Positions 27,908 through 37,192 of a stretch of 64,000 nucleotides of DNA are shown piece by piece. The translations under genes were made by a program, and so were the position numbers. The stretch is taken from NCBI RefSeq assembly GCF_009738185.1, contig NZ_CP046509.1, positions 871,501 to 935,500 of the forward strand, in the 5' to 3' direction. Below the pieces are notes generated by a model, which had not been told where the DNA came from, searched no databases, and saw nothing but the letters and a program-made list of their open reading frames with translations. Source of the DNA: Erwinia sorbitola (lineage in GTDB: Bacteria > Pseudomonadota > Gammaproteobacteria > Enterobacterales > Enterobacteriaceae). Each line of letters starts with the position of its first letter. The first letter of the stretch is position 1.

Positions 27908-28698
27908 AACAGTATCTGGCGTTAATGCAGCACGTGCTCGAACAGGGCACACCGAAAAACGATCGTACCGGCACCGGCACGCTGTCGATTTTTGGTCATC
28001 AGATGCGTTTCAATCTGCAAGAGGGTTTCCCTCTGGTCACCACAAAAAAGTGCCATCTGCGTTCGATTATTCATGAGCTCCTGTGGTTCCTTAACGGTGA
28101 TACCAACATCGCGTATTTGAAAGAAAATAAGGTGTCGATCTGGGACGAGTGGGCTGATGAAAACGGCGATCTCGGTCCGGTCTACGGTAAACAGTGGCGC
28201 AGCTGGGGTGCACCAAATGGCGAGCAGATCGACCAGCTGACAAAAGTGGTTGAGCAGTTGAAAAGCGATCCCGATTCGCGTCGCATTATTGTCTCCGCCT
28301 GGAACGTTGGTGAACTGGATCAGATGGCGCTGGCTCCATGCCATGCGTTTTTCCAGTTCTATGTGGCTGATGGTAAGCTCTCCTGCCAGTTGTATCAGCG
28401 CTCATGCGATATCTTCCTTGGTCTGCCATTCAATATCGCCAGTTACGCGCTGCTGGTGCATATGATGGCGCAGCAATGTGACCTCGAAGTCGGTGACTTT
28501 GTCTGGACGGGGGGCGATACCCATCTGTACAGCAACCACCTTGAGCAGACGCGTTTGCAGTTAACGCGTGAACCGCGTGCGCTGCCGAAGCTGGTGATCA
28601 AACGTAAACCTGCCTCCCTGTTTGACTACCGTTTCGACGATTTTGAAATTGAAGGCTACGATCCGCATCCGGCAATTAAAGCTCCGGTAGCGATCTAA
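27904..28698 (+). CDS. thyA: Thymidylate synthase ThyA
   Basis: ThyA methylates dUMP to dTMP using methylene-tetrahydrofolate. The 264 residues equal the E. coli length. The catalytic cysteine is Cys146 in LAPCHAFFQFYV; the phosphate-binding Arg (RTGTGTLSIFG) and the QRSCDIFLGLPFNIASYALL motif are intact. It is translationally coupled to lgt. A TACGCCC/GGGCGTA hairpin (28704-28724) lies 5 bases after the stop but lacks a T run. The 240 bases before ppdA show no other gene. Confidence 0.98.
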   Translation: MKQYLALMQHVLEQGTPKNDRTGTGTLSIFGHQMRFNLQEGFPLVTTKKCHLRSIIHELLWFLNGDTNIAYLKENKVSIWDEWADENGDLGPVYGKQWRSWGAPNGEQIDQLTKVVEQLKSDPDSRRIIVSAWNVGELDQMALAPCHAFFQFYVADGKLSCQLYQRSCDIFLGLPFNIASYALLVHMMAQQCDLEVGDFVWTGGDTHLYSNHLEQTRLQLTREPRALPKLVIKRKPASLFDYRFDDFEIEGYDPHPAIKAPVAI

Positions 28699-28938
28699 AA
28701 CGTTACGCCCTCCACCGGGGCGTAGCAGCTACATACCCGGGCAGCAGCGCATCGCTCGCTGCCTTTGGTAGACCACTATAACCTCCTCTCACTATTCCGC
28801 ACCCTCCACTTCCCCCTTCTGGAACCTGCCTCCAGAGCTTAATGATCGCCGATGAAAATTAGCATTTACTCTGGAAGACGCCTCGCAAAAAGCTGATATG
28901 CGGCTGGCATGACTGGCAGAAAAAGGCAGACTGCCGGC

Positions 28939-29412
28939 ATGAAAATTAAACACCCTGGCGGATTTACTCTGCTGGAAATGATGGTGGTGATCACTATTAT
29001 CAGCCTGCTGAGTCTGGGCGGATGGAGCGGCTGGCAGCGCTGGCAGCGCTGGCAGCAGTACCAGCAGCTTGATGACAGCGCGCAGCAGATCCAGCGTCTG
29101 CTGCAGCGGCTGCGCAGCGATGCCAACTGGCACAATCGGGCGCACCTGCTGTGGCTGAAACCTGGCGACCGCTGGTGCCTGGGAGCGGGTGCAGCGGATG
29201 AGTGTCTGAGAGCCTCGCGCCATACGCTGCCGGCTCCTCATACTGGCGTAGTCGTGCGCGCACTGACCAGCGACTTAGGGTTTTACGGTAAAAAAAACAC
29301 CGCTCATCCCGGCAGTATTCTTATTGCCAGCGCAGCCGGTGAGCGCCGCATTATTGTCTCATCCCGCGGCCGGGTTCGTATCTGTGCATCTTCAGAGGAA
29401 AACTGTCGGTGA
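28939..29412 (+). CDS. ppdA: Prepilin-like protein PpdA
   Basis: PpdA is a prepilin peptidase-dependent protein, a minor (pseudo)pilin of the type IV pilus/type II secretion class. The 157-residue product has the type IV prepilin signal KHPGG-FTLLEM, with cleavage after Gly and Glu at +5, followed by a hydrophobic helix. Upstream ATG 28909 is in frame, but the short basic leader from 28939 fits the family. The end (SSRGRVRICA) matches the E. coli family style. The stop overlaps the GTG of ppdB. The thyA-ppdA-ppdB-ygdB-ppdC-recC order is conserved in enterobacteria. No pilus assembly genes are in this window. Confidence 0.9.
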   Translation: MKIKHPGGFTLLEMMVVITIISLLSLGGWSGWQRWQRWQQYQQLDDSAQQIQRLLQRLRSDANWHNRAHLLWLKPGDRWCLGAGAADECLRASRHTLPAPHTGVVVRALTSDLGFYGKKNTAHPGSILIASAAGERRIIVSSRGRVRICASSEENCR

Positions 29413-29954
29413 AGGCGCAGGGTTTTACACTGCTTGAAATGTTAATAGCGCTGGCGATTGGCAGCCTGCTGCTGGTGGGCGCGGTGCGAACGTTGCCGCA
29501 GCTGCAAGCGCAGAACCTGCGCTTAATTATGCAGGCGCAGCTGCATGAGGATTTGCAGCAGATAATGCATACGCTTGAAAAGGCCGTGCGACGTGCGGGT
29601 TATTGCCACGGTAGCTGCCGTGATAGCACACAGCGCGGCATGCATATCGGGGCTGGGTGTCTGCTGGTGCGCTGGGATGAAAACAGTAACGGTCGCTGGG
29701 AAGCGGCGGGGCGTGATAACAGTGAAGTCTATGGTTACCGCCTGCGTGATAACAGTCTGGAAATGCAGCGTGGGGTGAGCGACTGTCGCGGAAGTGGCTG
29801 GGAGAGACTTAACGATCCGCGCCGGATCGGCATCAGAGCTTTTAAAGTGGAAAATAGCGGACGTCAGGTGAAGCTTTATCTCAGCGGTTATCTGCTGCGC
29901 TGGCCTGATATTGCACTCGATCTTGAACAGTGGCTGACGGCGGAGAACCTCTGA
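29409..29954 (+). CDS. ppdB: Prepilin-like protein PpdB
   Basis: This second minor-pilin-like protein has 181 residues. It starts with GTG (29409) overlapping the ppdA stop. The leader MKAQG-FTLLEMLIALAIG is a textbook prepilin cleavage site plus hydrophobic helix. A pair of cysteines (YCHGSC) follows around residue 60, as in PpdB/PilW-like proteins. Its stop overlaps the ygdB start (TGATG). It probably acts with PpdA, YgdB and PpdC as a pilus-tip priming complex, by analogy with minor pilins elsewhere. Confidence 0.9.
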   Translation: MKAQGFTLLEMLIALAIGSLLLVGAVRTLPQLQAQNLRLIMQAQLHEDLQQIMHTLEKAVRRAGYCHGSCRDSTQRGMHIGAGCLLVRWDENSNGRWEAAGRDNSEVYGYRLRDNSLEMQRGVSDCRGSGWERLNDPRRIGIRAFKVENSGRQVKLYLSGYLLRWPDIALDLEQWLTAENL

Positions 29955-30367
29955 TGCAATTGGCGTCACAGCGCGGCAGCGGCTCATTAATAATGGTGAT
30001 TATGATTTTGCTGATGGGGACGCTGATGCTGAACGCCACCCGGCGGCAGCTGGAAGATTCAATGAGCCTGGTGGCAGATGAACGTCACTATTTTGAACAG
30101 CTTACAGCCGCAACATCATCCCTGCGTTGGGGGGAGCGTCTGCGCTGGCTAACGGCGGACGAATGGCAGTGCCAGCACCATGCTGAGTTTAACTGGCGAG
30201 CCTGTTTGCAGCCCGTACAACGGCTACTGCGTGCTGACAGCGGGCCGGATACCCTGACACTGTATCGCTGGGTAAACCTGCTGCCGCACGGCGCATTAAA
30301 ACCTCAGCCTCATGGCTGGCTTGATTTTTGTCCGCTGAATGGAGGAGGCATCTGCGATGTTGAATAA
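29954..30367 (+). CDS. ygdB: YgdB family (DUF2509) pilus-associated protein
   Basis: The 137-residue protein has one N-terminal hydrophobic segment (GSLIMVIMILLMGTLML) and a C-terminal GWLDFCPL motif matching the end of E. coli YgdB. It lacks the canonical prepilin Glu at +5, as expected for this PilX/GspK-like position in the operon. The ATG at 29954 overlaps the ppdB stop; the frame is open 24 bases further upstream, but coupling favours 29954. The end overlaps ppdC by 11 bases. Molecular function is not established. Confidence 0.85.
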   Translation: MQLASQRGSGSLIMVIMILLMGTLMLNATRRQLEDSMSLVADERHYFEQLTAATSSLRWGERLRWLTADEWQCQHHAEFNWRACLQPVQRLLRADSGPDTLTLYRWVNLLPHGALKPQPHGWLDFCPLNGGGICDVE

Positions 30368-30674
30368 GCGCGTACCACAGCAAGGGTTTAGCTTGGTGGA
30401 AATCTTGTTTTCCCTGCTGCTTTTCAGCCTGAGCTATACGGCATTGCTGCATTACCAGCAGGCGCTGGGGCAGGGGTTCCACTGGCAGTGGCAGCAGCGT
30501 GAAGCCTGGCGCCAGGCGTGGCAGCGCTTACAGGGGCAAGAGCGTTCAGGCTGGCAGGTTCAGCAGCGGGTACGCAGCGGCCCGATGGGCTGTAAGCTGG
30601 TCACGGCACAGGTTGTCAGCCCTGCCGCGCGGCGTGCTGAACTGACACAGCTGCAATGCCAGGTAAGCCCCTGA
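30357..30674 (+). CDS. ppdC: Prepilin-like protein PpdC
   Basis: This 105-residue minor-pilin-like protein has the leader RVPQQG-FSLVEILFSLLLFSLS, with a prepilin peptidase cleavage site followed by a hydrophobic helix. A GGAGGAG ribosome-binding site (30341-30347) sits before the ATG at 30357; an ATG at 30339 overlaps that site and is unlikely. The C-terminal MGCKLVTAQVVSPAARRAELTQLQC matches the E. coli PpdC ending in style. It is the last pilin-like gene; recC starts 115 bases later. Confidence 0.88.
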   Translation: MLNKRVPQQGFSLVEILFSLLLFSLSYTALLHYQQALGQGFHWQWQQREAWRQAWQRLQGQERSGWQVQQRVRSGPMGCKLVTAQVVSPAARRAELTQLQCQVSP

Positions 30675-30749
30675 TAGCGCGGTGACATTTTCACGCTGTG
30701 ATAAACGGGTTACAGTAGTCGTCCGGCAGCGTGTGCCCGGCAGGCATAG

Positions 30750-30775
30750 CTGCAACATCAAGTATGACGAGTATA
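30750..30775 (+). repeat. Dispersed 26-bp element, copy 1 (before recC)
   Basis: These 26 bases match 22 of 26 positions of the element at 34185-34210, sharing AAGTATGACG and GTATA. It lies 14 bases before the recC ATG, so it would be in the recC leader or promoter. Confidence 0.5.
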
Positions 30776-30789
30776 AGGACAGGGTATTT

Positions 30790-33700
30790 ATGTTTACCGT
30801 TTACCACTCTAATCAGTTGGATTTGTTAAAAACACTGGCGTGCTGGCAGATAGAAAACCAGCCGCTGGGCGATCCGCTGCGTTCTGAAGTGGTGCTGGTG
30901 CAAAGCCCTGGGATGGCGCAGTGGCTACAAATGTCGCTGGCGGAGGAATTTGGTATTGCTGCGAATATCGACTTCCCGCTGCCAGCCAGCTTTATCTGGG
31001 ACATGTTTGTCCGCGTGCTGCCTGAGATACCGAAGGAGAGTGCTTTTAATAAATCCAGCATGAGCTGGAAGCTGATGGCGCTTCTGCCCGGGATGCTGCC
31101 CGGCGAAGAGTTTGAGATGCTGCGCCATTATCTTAGCGATGACGATGACCGGCGTAAGCTGTTTCAGCTTTCCTCTCGCGTGGCGGATCTCTTCGACCAG
31201 TATCTGGTTTATCGTCCGCACTGGTTGAACAGCTGGGAAAAGGGACAGCTGATTGAAGACCTGGGCGACTCCCAGCGCTGGCAGGCACCGCTATGGGCCG
31301 CGCTGGTGGAATACACCCATCAACTTGGCCAGCCCGAGTGGCACCGTGCCAACCTTTATCAGCGCTTTATTCGCAGGCTGGAAAATAGCCGCGAATGCCC
31401 GGCTAACCTTCCTGATCGCGTGTTTATCTGCGGCATTTCAGCGCTGCCACCAGTCTATCTGCAAGCGCTACAGGCGCTGGGTAAACACATTGATATCCAT
31501 CTGCTGTTTACCAATCCCTGCCGTCACTACTGGGGGGATATTCAGGATTATGCTTTTCTGGCAAAACTCCAAAGCCGCCATCGCCGCCATTATCAGGATA
31601 ACCGTGAGATCCCGCAGTTCCGCGACAGCGATGCTGCCCCCGGCTTGTTTAACGACGGCGGAGAGCAGCAGCTAAGTAACCCGCTGCTCGCCTCATGGGG
31701 CAAGCTGGGGCGCGATAACCTCTATCTGCTGGCGCAAATGGAGCCGAATGAGGTCTTTGCTTTCGTCGATATTGAGCCAACAACGCTGCTGAATACCCTG
31801 AAACGTGATCTGCTTGAGCTGGAAGATCATGCGGCTATCGGTATGAAGCAGAGCGAATGGGAAAACAGCCGTAGCAAGCGAGTGCTGGCTCCGGATGACC
31901 GCTCGGTAGCGATCCACCTGTGCCATAGTCCGCAGCGAGAAGTTGAAGTGTTGCAGGATCGTCTGCTGGCGATGATGGCTGACGATCCGCAGCTGACCCC
32001 ACGCGATATTATTGTGATGGTCGCAGACATTGACGCCTATACGCCGTTTATTCAGGCGGTGTTTGGTAATGCTCCGCCGGAGCGTGCGCTGCCTTTTGCC
32101 ATTTCAGACCGCCGTGCCAGCCAGGCTCATCCGGCTTTACAGGCGTTTATTTCCCTGCTCAGTCTGCCGGAAAGCCGTTTCACCGCCGAGGACGTACTGG
32201 CGCTGCTGGAAGTGCCTGCGGTGGCCAGTCGCTTTGCGGTAGATGAAGAGGGGTTACGCCTGCTGCGCCACTGGGTTTCGGAGTCTGGCATTCGCTGGGG
32301 GCTGGATGATGACAGCGTACGTGAGTTGGATCTACCCGCTACGGGCCAGCATACCTGGCACTTTGGTTTAACCCGAATGCTGCTGGGCTATGCCATGAAC
32401 AGTGAGGCCGGAGACTGGCAGGGGATTCTGCCTTACGATGAATCCAGCGGGCTGATTGCCGAGCTGGCAGGGAACCTTGCCGAACTGCTGATGCAGCTAA
32501 ATCGCTGGCGGCAGTGGCTGAGTGAACCTCGTGAACTCAGCCAATGGCTGCCGTTGTGTCGTCAGATGCTCGATGATTTCTTTACCAGTGATTCGGAAAC
32601 TGAAGCTGCACTGGTGCTGATTGAAGAGCAGTGGCAGCAGGCGATTAACTACGGTCTGGAGGCGGGTTATCAGCAAACGGTGCCGCTGACGCTACTGCGT
32701 GATGAGCTGTCGTCGCGCCTTGATCAACAGCGCATCAGCCAGCGCTTCCTCGCCGGGCCGGTCAACTTCTGTACTCTGATGCCGATGCGCTCCATTCCAT
32801 TCAAGGTGGTCTGCCTGCTGGGCATGAATGACGGTGTGTATCCGCGTACGCTGCCGCCGCTGGGCTTTGACTTAATGAGCCAGCAACCACAAAAGGGTGA
32901 CCGCAGCCGCCGTGATGATGACCGCTACCTGTTCCTTGAAGCGATGAACTCGGCGCAGCAGCAGCTCTATATCAGCTATATTGGCCGTTCGATTCAGGAC
33001 AATACCGAGCGATATCCATCGGTGCTGGTCAGTGAGTTAGTAGAGTACATCAGCCAGAGTTTCTGTCTGGAGCAGGATCGGGAACTGGATGTCGACAGCA
33101 GTGCAAAAGCAGTGCTGGATCACCTGCATCATCTGCACAGCCGAATGCCGTTTGCAGCTGAAAACTTTAGCCCCGGGTCTGAGTTCCGCAGTTTTGCCGC
33201 TGAATGGCTGCCCGCCGCCAGCGCCCAGGGGACGGCACACCCACCGTTTATGCAGGCGCTGCCGGAGGAAGCCAGCGATACGCTCAGTTTCGACAAACTG
33301 GTGCGTTTCTGGCGTCACCCGGTGCGGGCCTTTTTCAGCCTGCGGCTGGGCGTCAGCTTCCATCTTGAAGAGACCGGGCTGCCCGATGCTGAACCCTTCT
33401 CCTTACAGGGACTGAGCCGTTATCAGGTTAACACGCAGCTGCTTAACAGCCTGATTGAAGGCAGTGAAAGCGAGCGTTTATATATCCGCCAGCGTGCCGC
33501 AGGTGCTCTGCCTTACGGTGCCTTTGGCGAACTGTTCTGGCAGGAGCAGGAGCAGGAGATGAGCGAACTGGCAGGACGCGTACGCGAGCAGCGGGCAGAA
33601 GCCGAGAGCTGGGAGATTGCGCTGGAGGCGGGCGGTATAGCACTGAGCGGCTGGCTGCCCCAGGTACAGGACAGCGGATTACTGCGCTGGCGTCCGGGGA

Positions 33701-34155
33701 TTCTCAACTTTAATGACGGTCTGGCGCTGTGGCTGGAGCATCTGGTCTATTGCACCATGGGAGGTACTGGCAGCAGTACAATGCTGGGGCGCAAAGAGAG
33801 TGCCTGGTGTTTCCCACCGCTGGCCCCTGACGCAGCCAGACAGCAGCTTGCGCACTATGTTGACGGCTACCGTCAGGGAATGTGCGCGCCGTTGCTGCTG
33901 ACGGCTTCCGGCGGTGCCTGGCTGAGGGTGTGCTTTGATGAGAAAGCAGGCGTGTTGTTGCGCGATGAGGCGACGCTGAAAAAAGCCCGTGGCAAACTGC
34001 TGTTGAGCTGGCAGGGGAATTATCAGGTTGAAGGTGAGGGCACGGATCCTTACCTGCAACGTTTGCTGCGTACGCTGGACAGCAACAGCGAACATGAAAT
34101 GACCGTACAGGCAGAACGATGGTTGTTGCCGCTGCTGAAAGCCAACGTTCAGTAA
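30790..34155 (+). CDS. recC: Exodeoxyribonuclease V gamma subunit RecC
   Basis: RecC is the scaffold subunit of RecBCD. It splits the DNA duplex and recognises Chi sites during double-strand break repair. The 1121 residues match the E. coli length of 1122. The N-terminus MFTVYHSNQLDLLKTLA is the conserved family start, and recognisable blocks include VLVQSPGMAQWLQ and RSIPFKVVCLLGMNDGVYPR. The frame is open further upstream to 30682, but that part has no RecC similarity. An AAGGA is about 11 bases before the ATG. RecC carries inactive helicase-like and nuclease-like folds, so no catalytic motifs are expected. Confidence 0.97.
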   Translation: MFTVYHSNQLDLLKTLACWQIENQPLGDPLRSEVVLVQSPGMAQWLQMSLAEEFGIAANIDFPLPASFIWDMFVRVLPEIPKESAFNKSSMSWKLMALLPGMLPGEEFEMLRHYLSDDDDRRKLFQLSSRVADLFDQYLVYRPHWLNSWEKGQLIEDLGDSQRWQAPLWAALVEYTHQLGQPEWHRANLYQRFIRRLENSRECPANLPDRVFICGISALPPVYLQALQALGKHIDIHLLFTNPCRHYWGDIQDYAFLAKLQSRHRRHYQDNREIPQFRDSDAAPGLFNDGGEQQLSNPLLASWGKLGRDNLYLLAQMEPNEVFAFVDIEPTTLLNTLKRDLLELEDHAAIGMKQSEWENSRSKRVLAPDDRSVAIHLCHSPQREVEVLQDRLLAMMADDPQLTPRDIIVMVADIDAYTPFIQAVFGNAPPERALPFAISDRRASQAHPALQAFISLLSLPESRFTAEDVLALLEVPAVASRFAVDEEGLRLLRHWVSESGIRWGLDDDSVRELDLPATGQHTWHFGLTRMLLGYAMNSEAGDWQGILPYDESSGLIAELAGNLAELLMQLNRWRQWLSEPRELSQWLPLCRQMLDDFFTSDSETEAALVLIEEQWQQAINYGLEAGYQQTVPLTLLRDELSSRLDQQRISQRFLAGPVNFCTLMPMRSIPFKVVCLLGMNDGVYPRTLPPLGFDLMSQQPQKGDRSRRDDDRYLFLEAMNSAQQQLYISYIGRSIQDNTERYPSVLVSELVEYISQSFCLEQDRELDVDSSAKAVLDHLHHLHSRMPFAAENFSPGSEFRSFAAEWLPAASAQGTAHPPFMQALPEEASDTLSFDKLVRFWRHPVRAFFSLRLGVSFHLEETGLPDAEPFSLQGLSRYQVNTQLLNSLIEGSESERLYIRQRAAGALPYGAFGELFWQEQEQEMSELAGRVREQRAEAESWEIALEAGGIALSGWLPQVQDSGLLRWRPGILNFNDGLALWLEHLVYCTMGGTGSSTMLGRKESAWCFPPLAPDAARQQLAHYVDGYRQGMCAPLLLTASGGAWLRVCFDEKAGVLLRDEATLKKARGKLLLSWQGNYQVEGEGTDPYLQRLLRTLDSNSEHEMTVQAERWLLPLLKANVQ

Positions 34156-34184
34156 ACTGGAATAAGGAAAGAGAGCCAACGCTC

Positions 34185-34210
34185 CTGCAGCTTGAAGTAT
34201 GACGGGTATA
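34185..34210 (+). repeat. Dispersed 26-bp element, copy 2 (recC-ptrA gap)
   Basis: Contains CTTGAAGTATGACGGGTATA, similar to 30750-30775 (22 of 26). It lies in the 151-base gap between recC and ptrA and ends near a TATAGTG that could act as a -10. Confidence 0.5.
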
Positions 34211-34306
34211 GTGTTTTTATTAGGTTAGCGTATGTAATGCTGAAATTTAAAAGCCAATAATGATCCGGCAGGATGCCGGAGAAAAACAGCCAGTTGAGGA
34301 GTTTGA

Positions 34307-37192
34307 ATGCGTCGTTATGCAGTTTGGTTAGCTTGTTTTGTTTCCGTCATACTGTTTAGTCCACTGACATATGCTCAGGCAGGCTGGCAGCCTCTCACTG
34401 AAACTATCCGCAAAAGTGAGAAAGACCCACGTCAGTATCAGGCAATTAAGCTGGATAACGGTATGACCGTGCTGCTGGTGTCCGACGCACAGGCAACAAA
34501 ATCACTGGCGGCGTTGACGCTTCCGGTTGGCTCGCTGGAAAACCCAACCGATCAGCTTGGCCTGGCGCACTATCTTGAACATATGGTGCTGATGGGATCA
34601 AAGCGCTATCCACAGCCTGATAACCTCGCTGAATATCTCAAAAAGCACGGGGGCAGCCATAATGCCAGCACTGCCTCTTATCGCACCGCGTTCTACCTGG
34701 AAGTGGAAAACGATGCGCTGCAACCTGCCGTCGATCGTATGGCTGACGCTATTGCAGAACCACTGCTCGATCCAATCAATGCCGATCGTGAACGCCATGC
34801 GGTGAATGCAGAGTTGACGATGGCGCGTTCGCGTGATGGCCTGCGAATGGCGCAGGTTGGCGCTGAAACGCTTAACCCGCAGCATCCGAGTTCACGCTTC
34901 TCTGGTGGTAATCTCGAAACCCTGCGTGATAAGCCGGGCAGTAAACTGCATGATGCTCTGAAGGCATTTTATCAGCGTTATTATTCAGCTAATTTAATGA
35001 AGGCGGTGATCTACGGTAATCAGCCGATGTCTGAGCTGGAAAAAATTGCCGCAGCTACCTTTGGGCGGATTGAAAATCGTAATGCCACGGTACCGGAGAT
35101 TAACGTTCCGGTAGTTACCGATCAGCAAAAGGGCGTGATTATTCACTATGTGCCTGCCCAGCCGCGCAAACAGCTGAAAATCGAATTCCGTATCGACAAT
35201 AACAGCGATAAATTCCGTAGTAAAACCGACACACTGATCGGCTATCTGATTGGTAACCGTAGTAAAAACACGCTGTCAGACTGGCTGCAAAATCAGGGGC
35301 TGGCAGACTCCATTAATGCTGGCGCTGACCCGATGATCGACCGTAACGGCGGGGTATTCTCGATTGCTATTTCGCTGACGGACAAAGGCCAGGCTAATCG
35401 GGATGAAGTGATCGCCGCGGTGTTCAGCTATCTGAAAACCCTGCGCACTCAGGGCATTGATAAGCGCTATTTCGATGAAGTATCGCACGTGCTGGATCTC
35501 GACTTCCGCTACCCTTCGATCACCCGCGATATGGACTACATTGAGTGGCTGGTGGACACGATGCTGCGTGTGCCGGTAGCGGATACGCTGGTTGCTCCTT
35601 ATATTGCCGATCGGTTCGATCCTCAGGCGGTTAACGCCCGGCTGGATGGCATGACGCCGCAGAATGCACGCATCTGGTTTATCAGCCCGAAAGAGCCGCA
35701 CAACAAAACCGCCTACTTTGTCGATGCACCTTACCAGGTGGATCGGATTACGAAACAGCGCTTTAACGACTGGCAGGCCGCCAGCGATAAAATCAGCCTG
35801 TCGCTGCCGGTACTGAACCCTTATATTCCGGATGATTTCAGCCTGATAAAGGCTGATAAAAAGTATCAGCGGCCTGAAGAACTTGTGAATCAGAAAGGGC
35901 TGCGGGTGTTCTATATGCCAAGCCAGTACTACGCCGATGAACCTAAAGCCAATATCACGCTGGCACTGCGTAATAAGGCATCAATGAGCACGGCGCAAAA
36001 TCAGGTGCTGTTTGCGCTGAATGACTATCTGGCCGGTGTGGCACTGGATGAGCTAAGTTCACAGGCTTCTGTTGGCGGCATCAGTTTCTCTACCAGTGAA
36101 AATGACGGCGTTTCGTTTAGCGCCAGCGGTTTCACTCAGCGTCTGCCGAAGCTGATGGGCGAACTGCTGGACGGTTATGCCAGCTTTACACCAACCCAGC
36201 AGCAGCTGGAGCAGGCAAAATCCTGGTATCTTGAACGTCTGGACGCCGCCGAAAAAGGCAAAGCATTTGAAATGGCCATCCAGCCTGCGCAACTGTTGTC
36301 ACAGCTGCCTTACACCCAGCGCAGTGAACGCCGTAAGCTCCTGCCCGGTATCACGCTGCAACAGTTACTCGACTACCGGAAAATGCTGCTGGAGCAATCC
36401 ACTCCTGAGCTGTTAGTGGTCGGTAATATGACGCCGGATGCAGTACGTAAGCTGGCGGCTGACGTGAAGAGTCAGCTTAACTGCGAGGGCAGCGACTGGT
36501 GGCATAGCCAGCACGTGACGGTGGATAAAAAAGTGCTGGCTAATTTACAACAGCCTGGCAGCAGCACGGACTCCGCGCTGGCAGCGGTCTATATTCCGCT
36601 GGGGATCCCGGAATATCAGAGCATGGCCAGCAGTGCGATGTTGAGCCAGATTATTCAGCCATGGTTTTATAATCAGCTTCGTACAGAAGAGCAGCTCGGC
36701 TACGCGGTATTCTCCTTCCAGATGCCGGTTGGCCGTCAGTGGGGCATCGGTTTCCTGCTGCAAAGTAACGTGAAACAACCTGCCTATTTACTCAGCCGTT
36801 TTAACGCATTTTACCCAACGGCAGAAAAGCGCCTGCGTGAGATGAGCAAAGAGGATTTCGCCCAGTATCAGGCGGCGATGATCAACGAGCTGAAACAGCG
36901 CCCGCAAACGCTGGATGAAGAGGCCGGACGCTACAGTAAAGATTTTGACCGCGAAAATTATCATTTTGATACCCGCGAGAAGGTCATTACGCAGGTTCAG
37001 GCGCTGACGCCTGGCGCGCTGGCTGACTTCTTCCACCAGGCTGTTATTGCTCCGAGCGGGCTGGCGCTGCTGTCGCAGGTTTCTGGCAGCCATCACGGTA
37101 AGGCCGACTATGCTGCGCCGTCAGGCTGGAAAACCTGGAAAGATCTTTCCACCTTGCAGCAATCATTGCCGGTGAGCCAGGATCAGCCATGA
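34307..37192 (+). CDS. ptrA: Periplasmic protease III (pitrilysin) PtrA
   Basis: PtrA is a zinc metallopeptidase of the M16 family that degrades small peptides in the periplasm. The 961 residues match E. coli's 962. A Sec signal peptide ends at TYAQA near residue 25. The inverted zinc motif HxxEH is at His88-Glu91-His92 (AHYLEHMVLMGS). A GAGGAG ribosome-binding site precedes ATG 34307. It lies between recC and recB in the conserved enterobacterial arrangement, although it has no known recombination role. Its stop overlaps the recB start by 4 bases. Confidence 0.97.
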   Translation: MRRYAVWLACFVSVILFSPLTYAQAGWQPLTETIRKSEKDPRQYQAIKLDNGMTVLLVSDAQATKSLAALTLPVGSLENPTDQLGLAHYLEHMVLMGSKRYPQPDNLAEYLKKHGGSHNASTASYRTAFYLEVENDALQPAVDRMADAIAEPLLDPINADRERHAVNAELTMARSRDGLRMAQVGAETLNPQHPSSRFSGGNLETLRDKPGSKLHDALKAFYQRYYSANLMKAVIYGNQPMSELEKIAAATFGRIENRNATVPEINVPVVTDQQKGVIIHYVPAQPRKQLKIEFRIDNNSDKFRSKTDTLIGYLIGNRSKNTLSDWLQNQGLADSINAGADPMIDRNGGVFSIAISLTDKGQANRDEVIAAVFSYLKTLRTQGIDKRYFDEVSHVLDLDFRYPSITRDMDYIEWLVDTMLRVPVADTLVAPYIADRFDPQAVNARLDGMTPQNARIWFISPKEPHNKTAYFVDAPYQVDRITKQRFNDWQAASDKISLSLPVLNPYIPDDFSLIKADKKYQRPEELVNQKGLRVFYMPSQYYADEPKANITLALRNKASMSTAQNQVLFALNDYLAGVALDELSSQASVGGISFSTSENDGVSFSASGFTQRLPKLMGELLDGYASFTPTQQQLEQAKSWYLERLDAAEKGKAFEMAIQPAQLLSQLPYTQRSERRKLLPGITLQQLLDYRKMLLEQSTPELLVVGNMTPDAVRKLAADVKSQLNCEGSDWWHSQHVTVDKKVLANLQQPGSSTDSALAAVYIPLGIPEYQSMASSAMLSQIIQPWFYNQLRTEEQLGYAVFSFQMPVGRQWGIGFLLQSNVKQPAYLLSRFNAFYPTAEKRLREMSKEDFAQYQAAMINELKQRPQTLDEEAGRYSKDFDRENYHFDTREKVITQVQALTPGALADFFHQAVIAPSGLALLSQVSGSHHGKADYAAPSGWKTWKDLSTLQQSLPVSQDQP

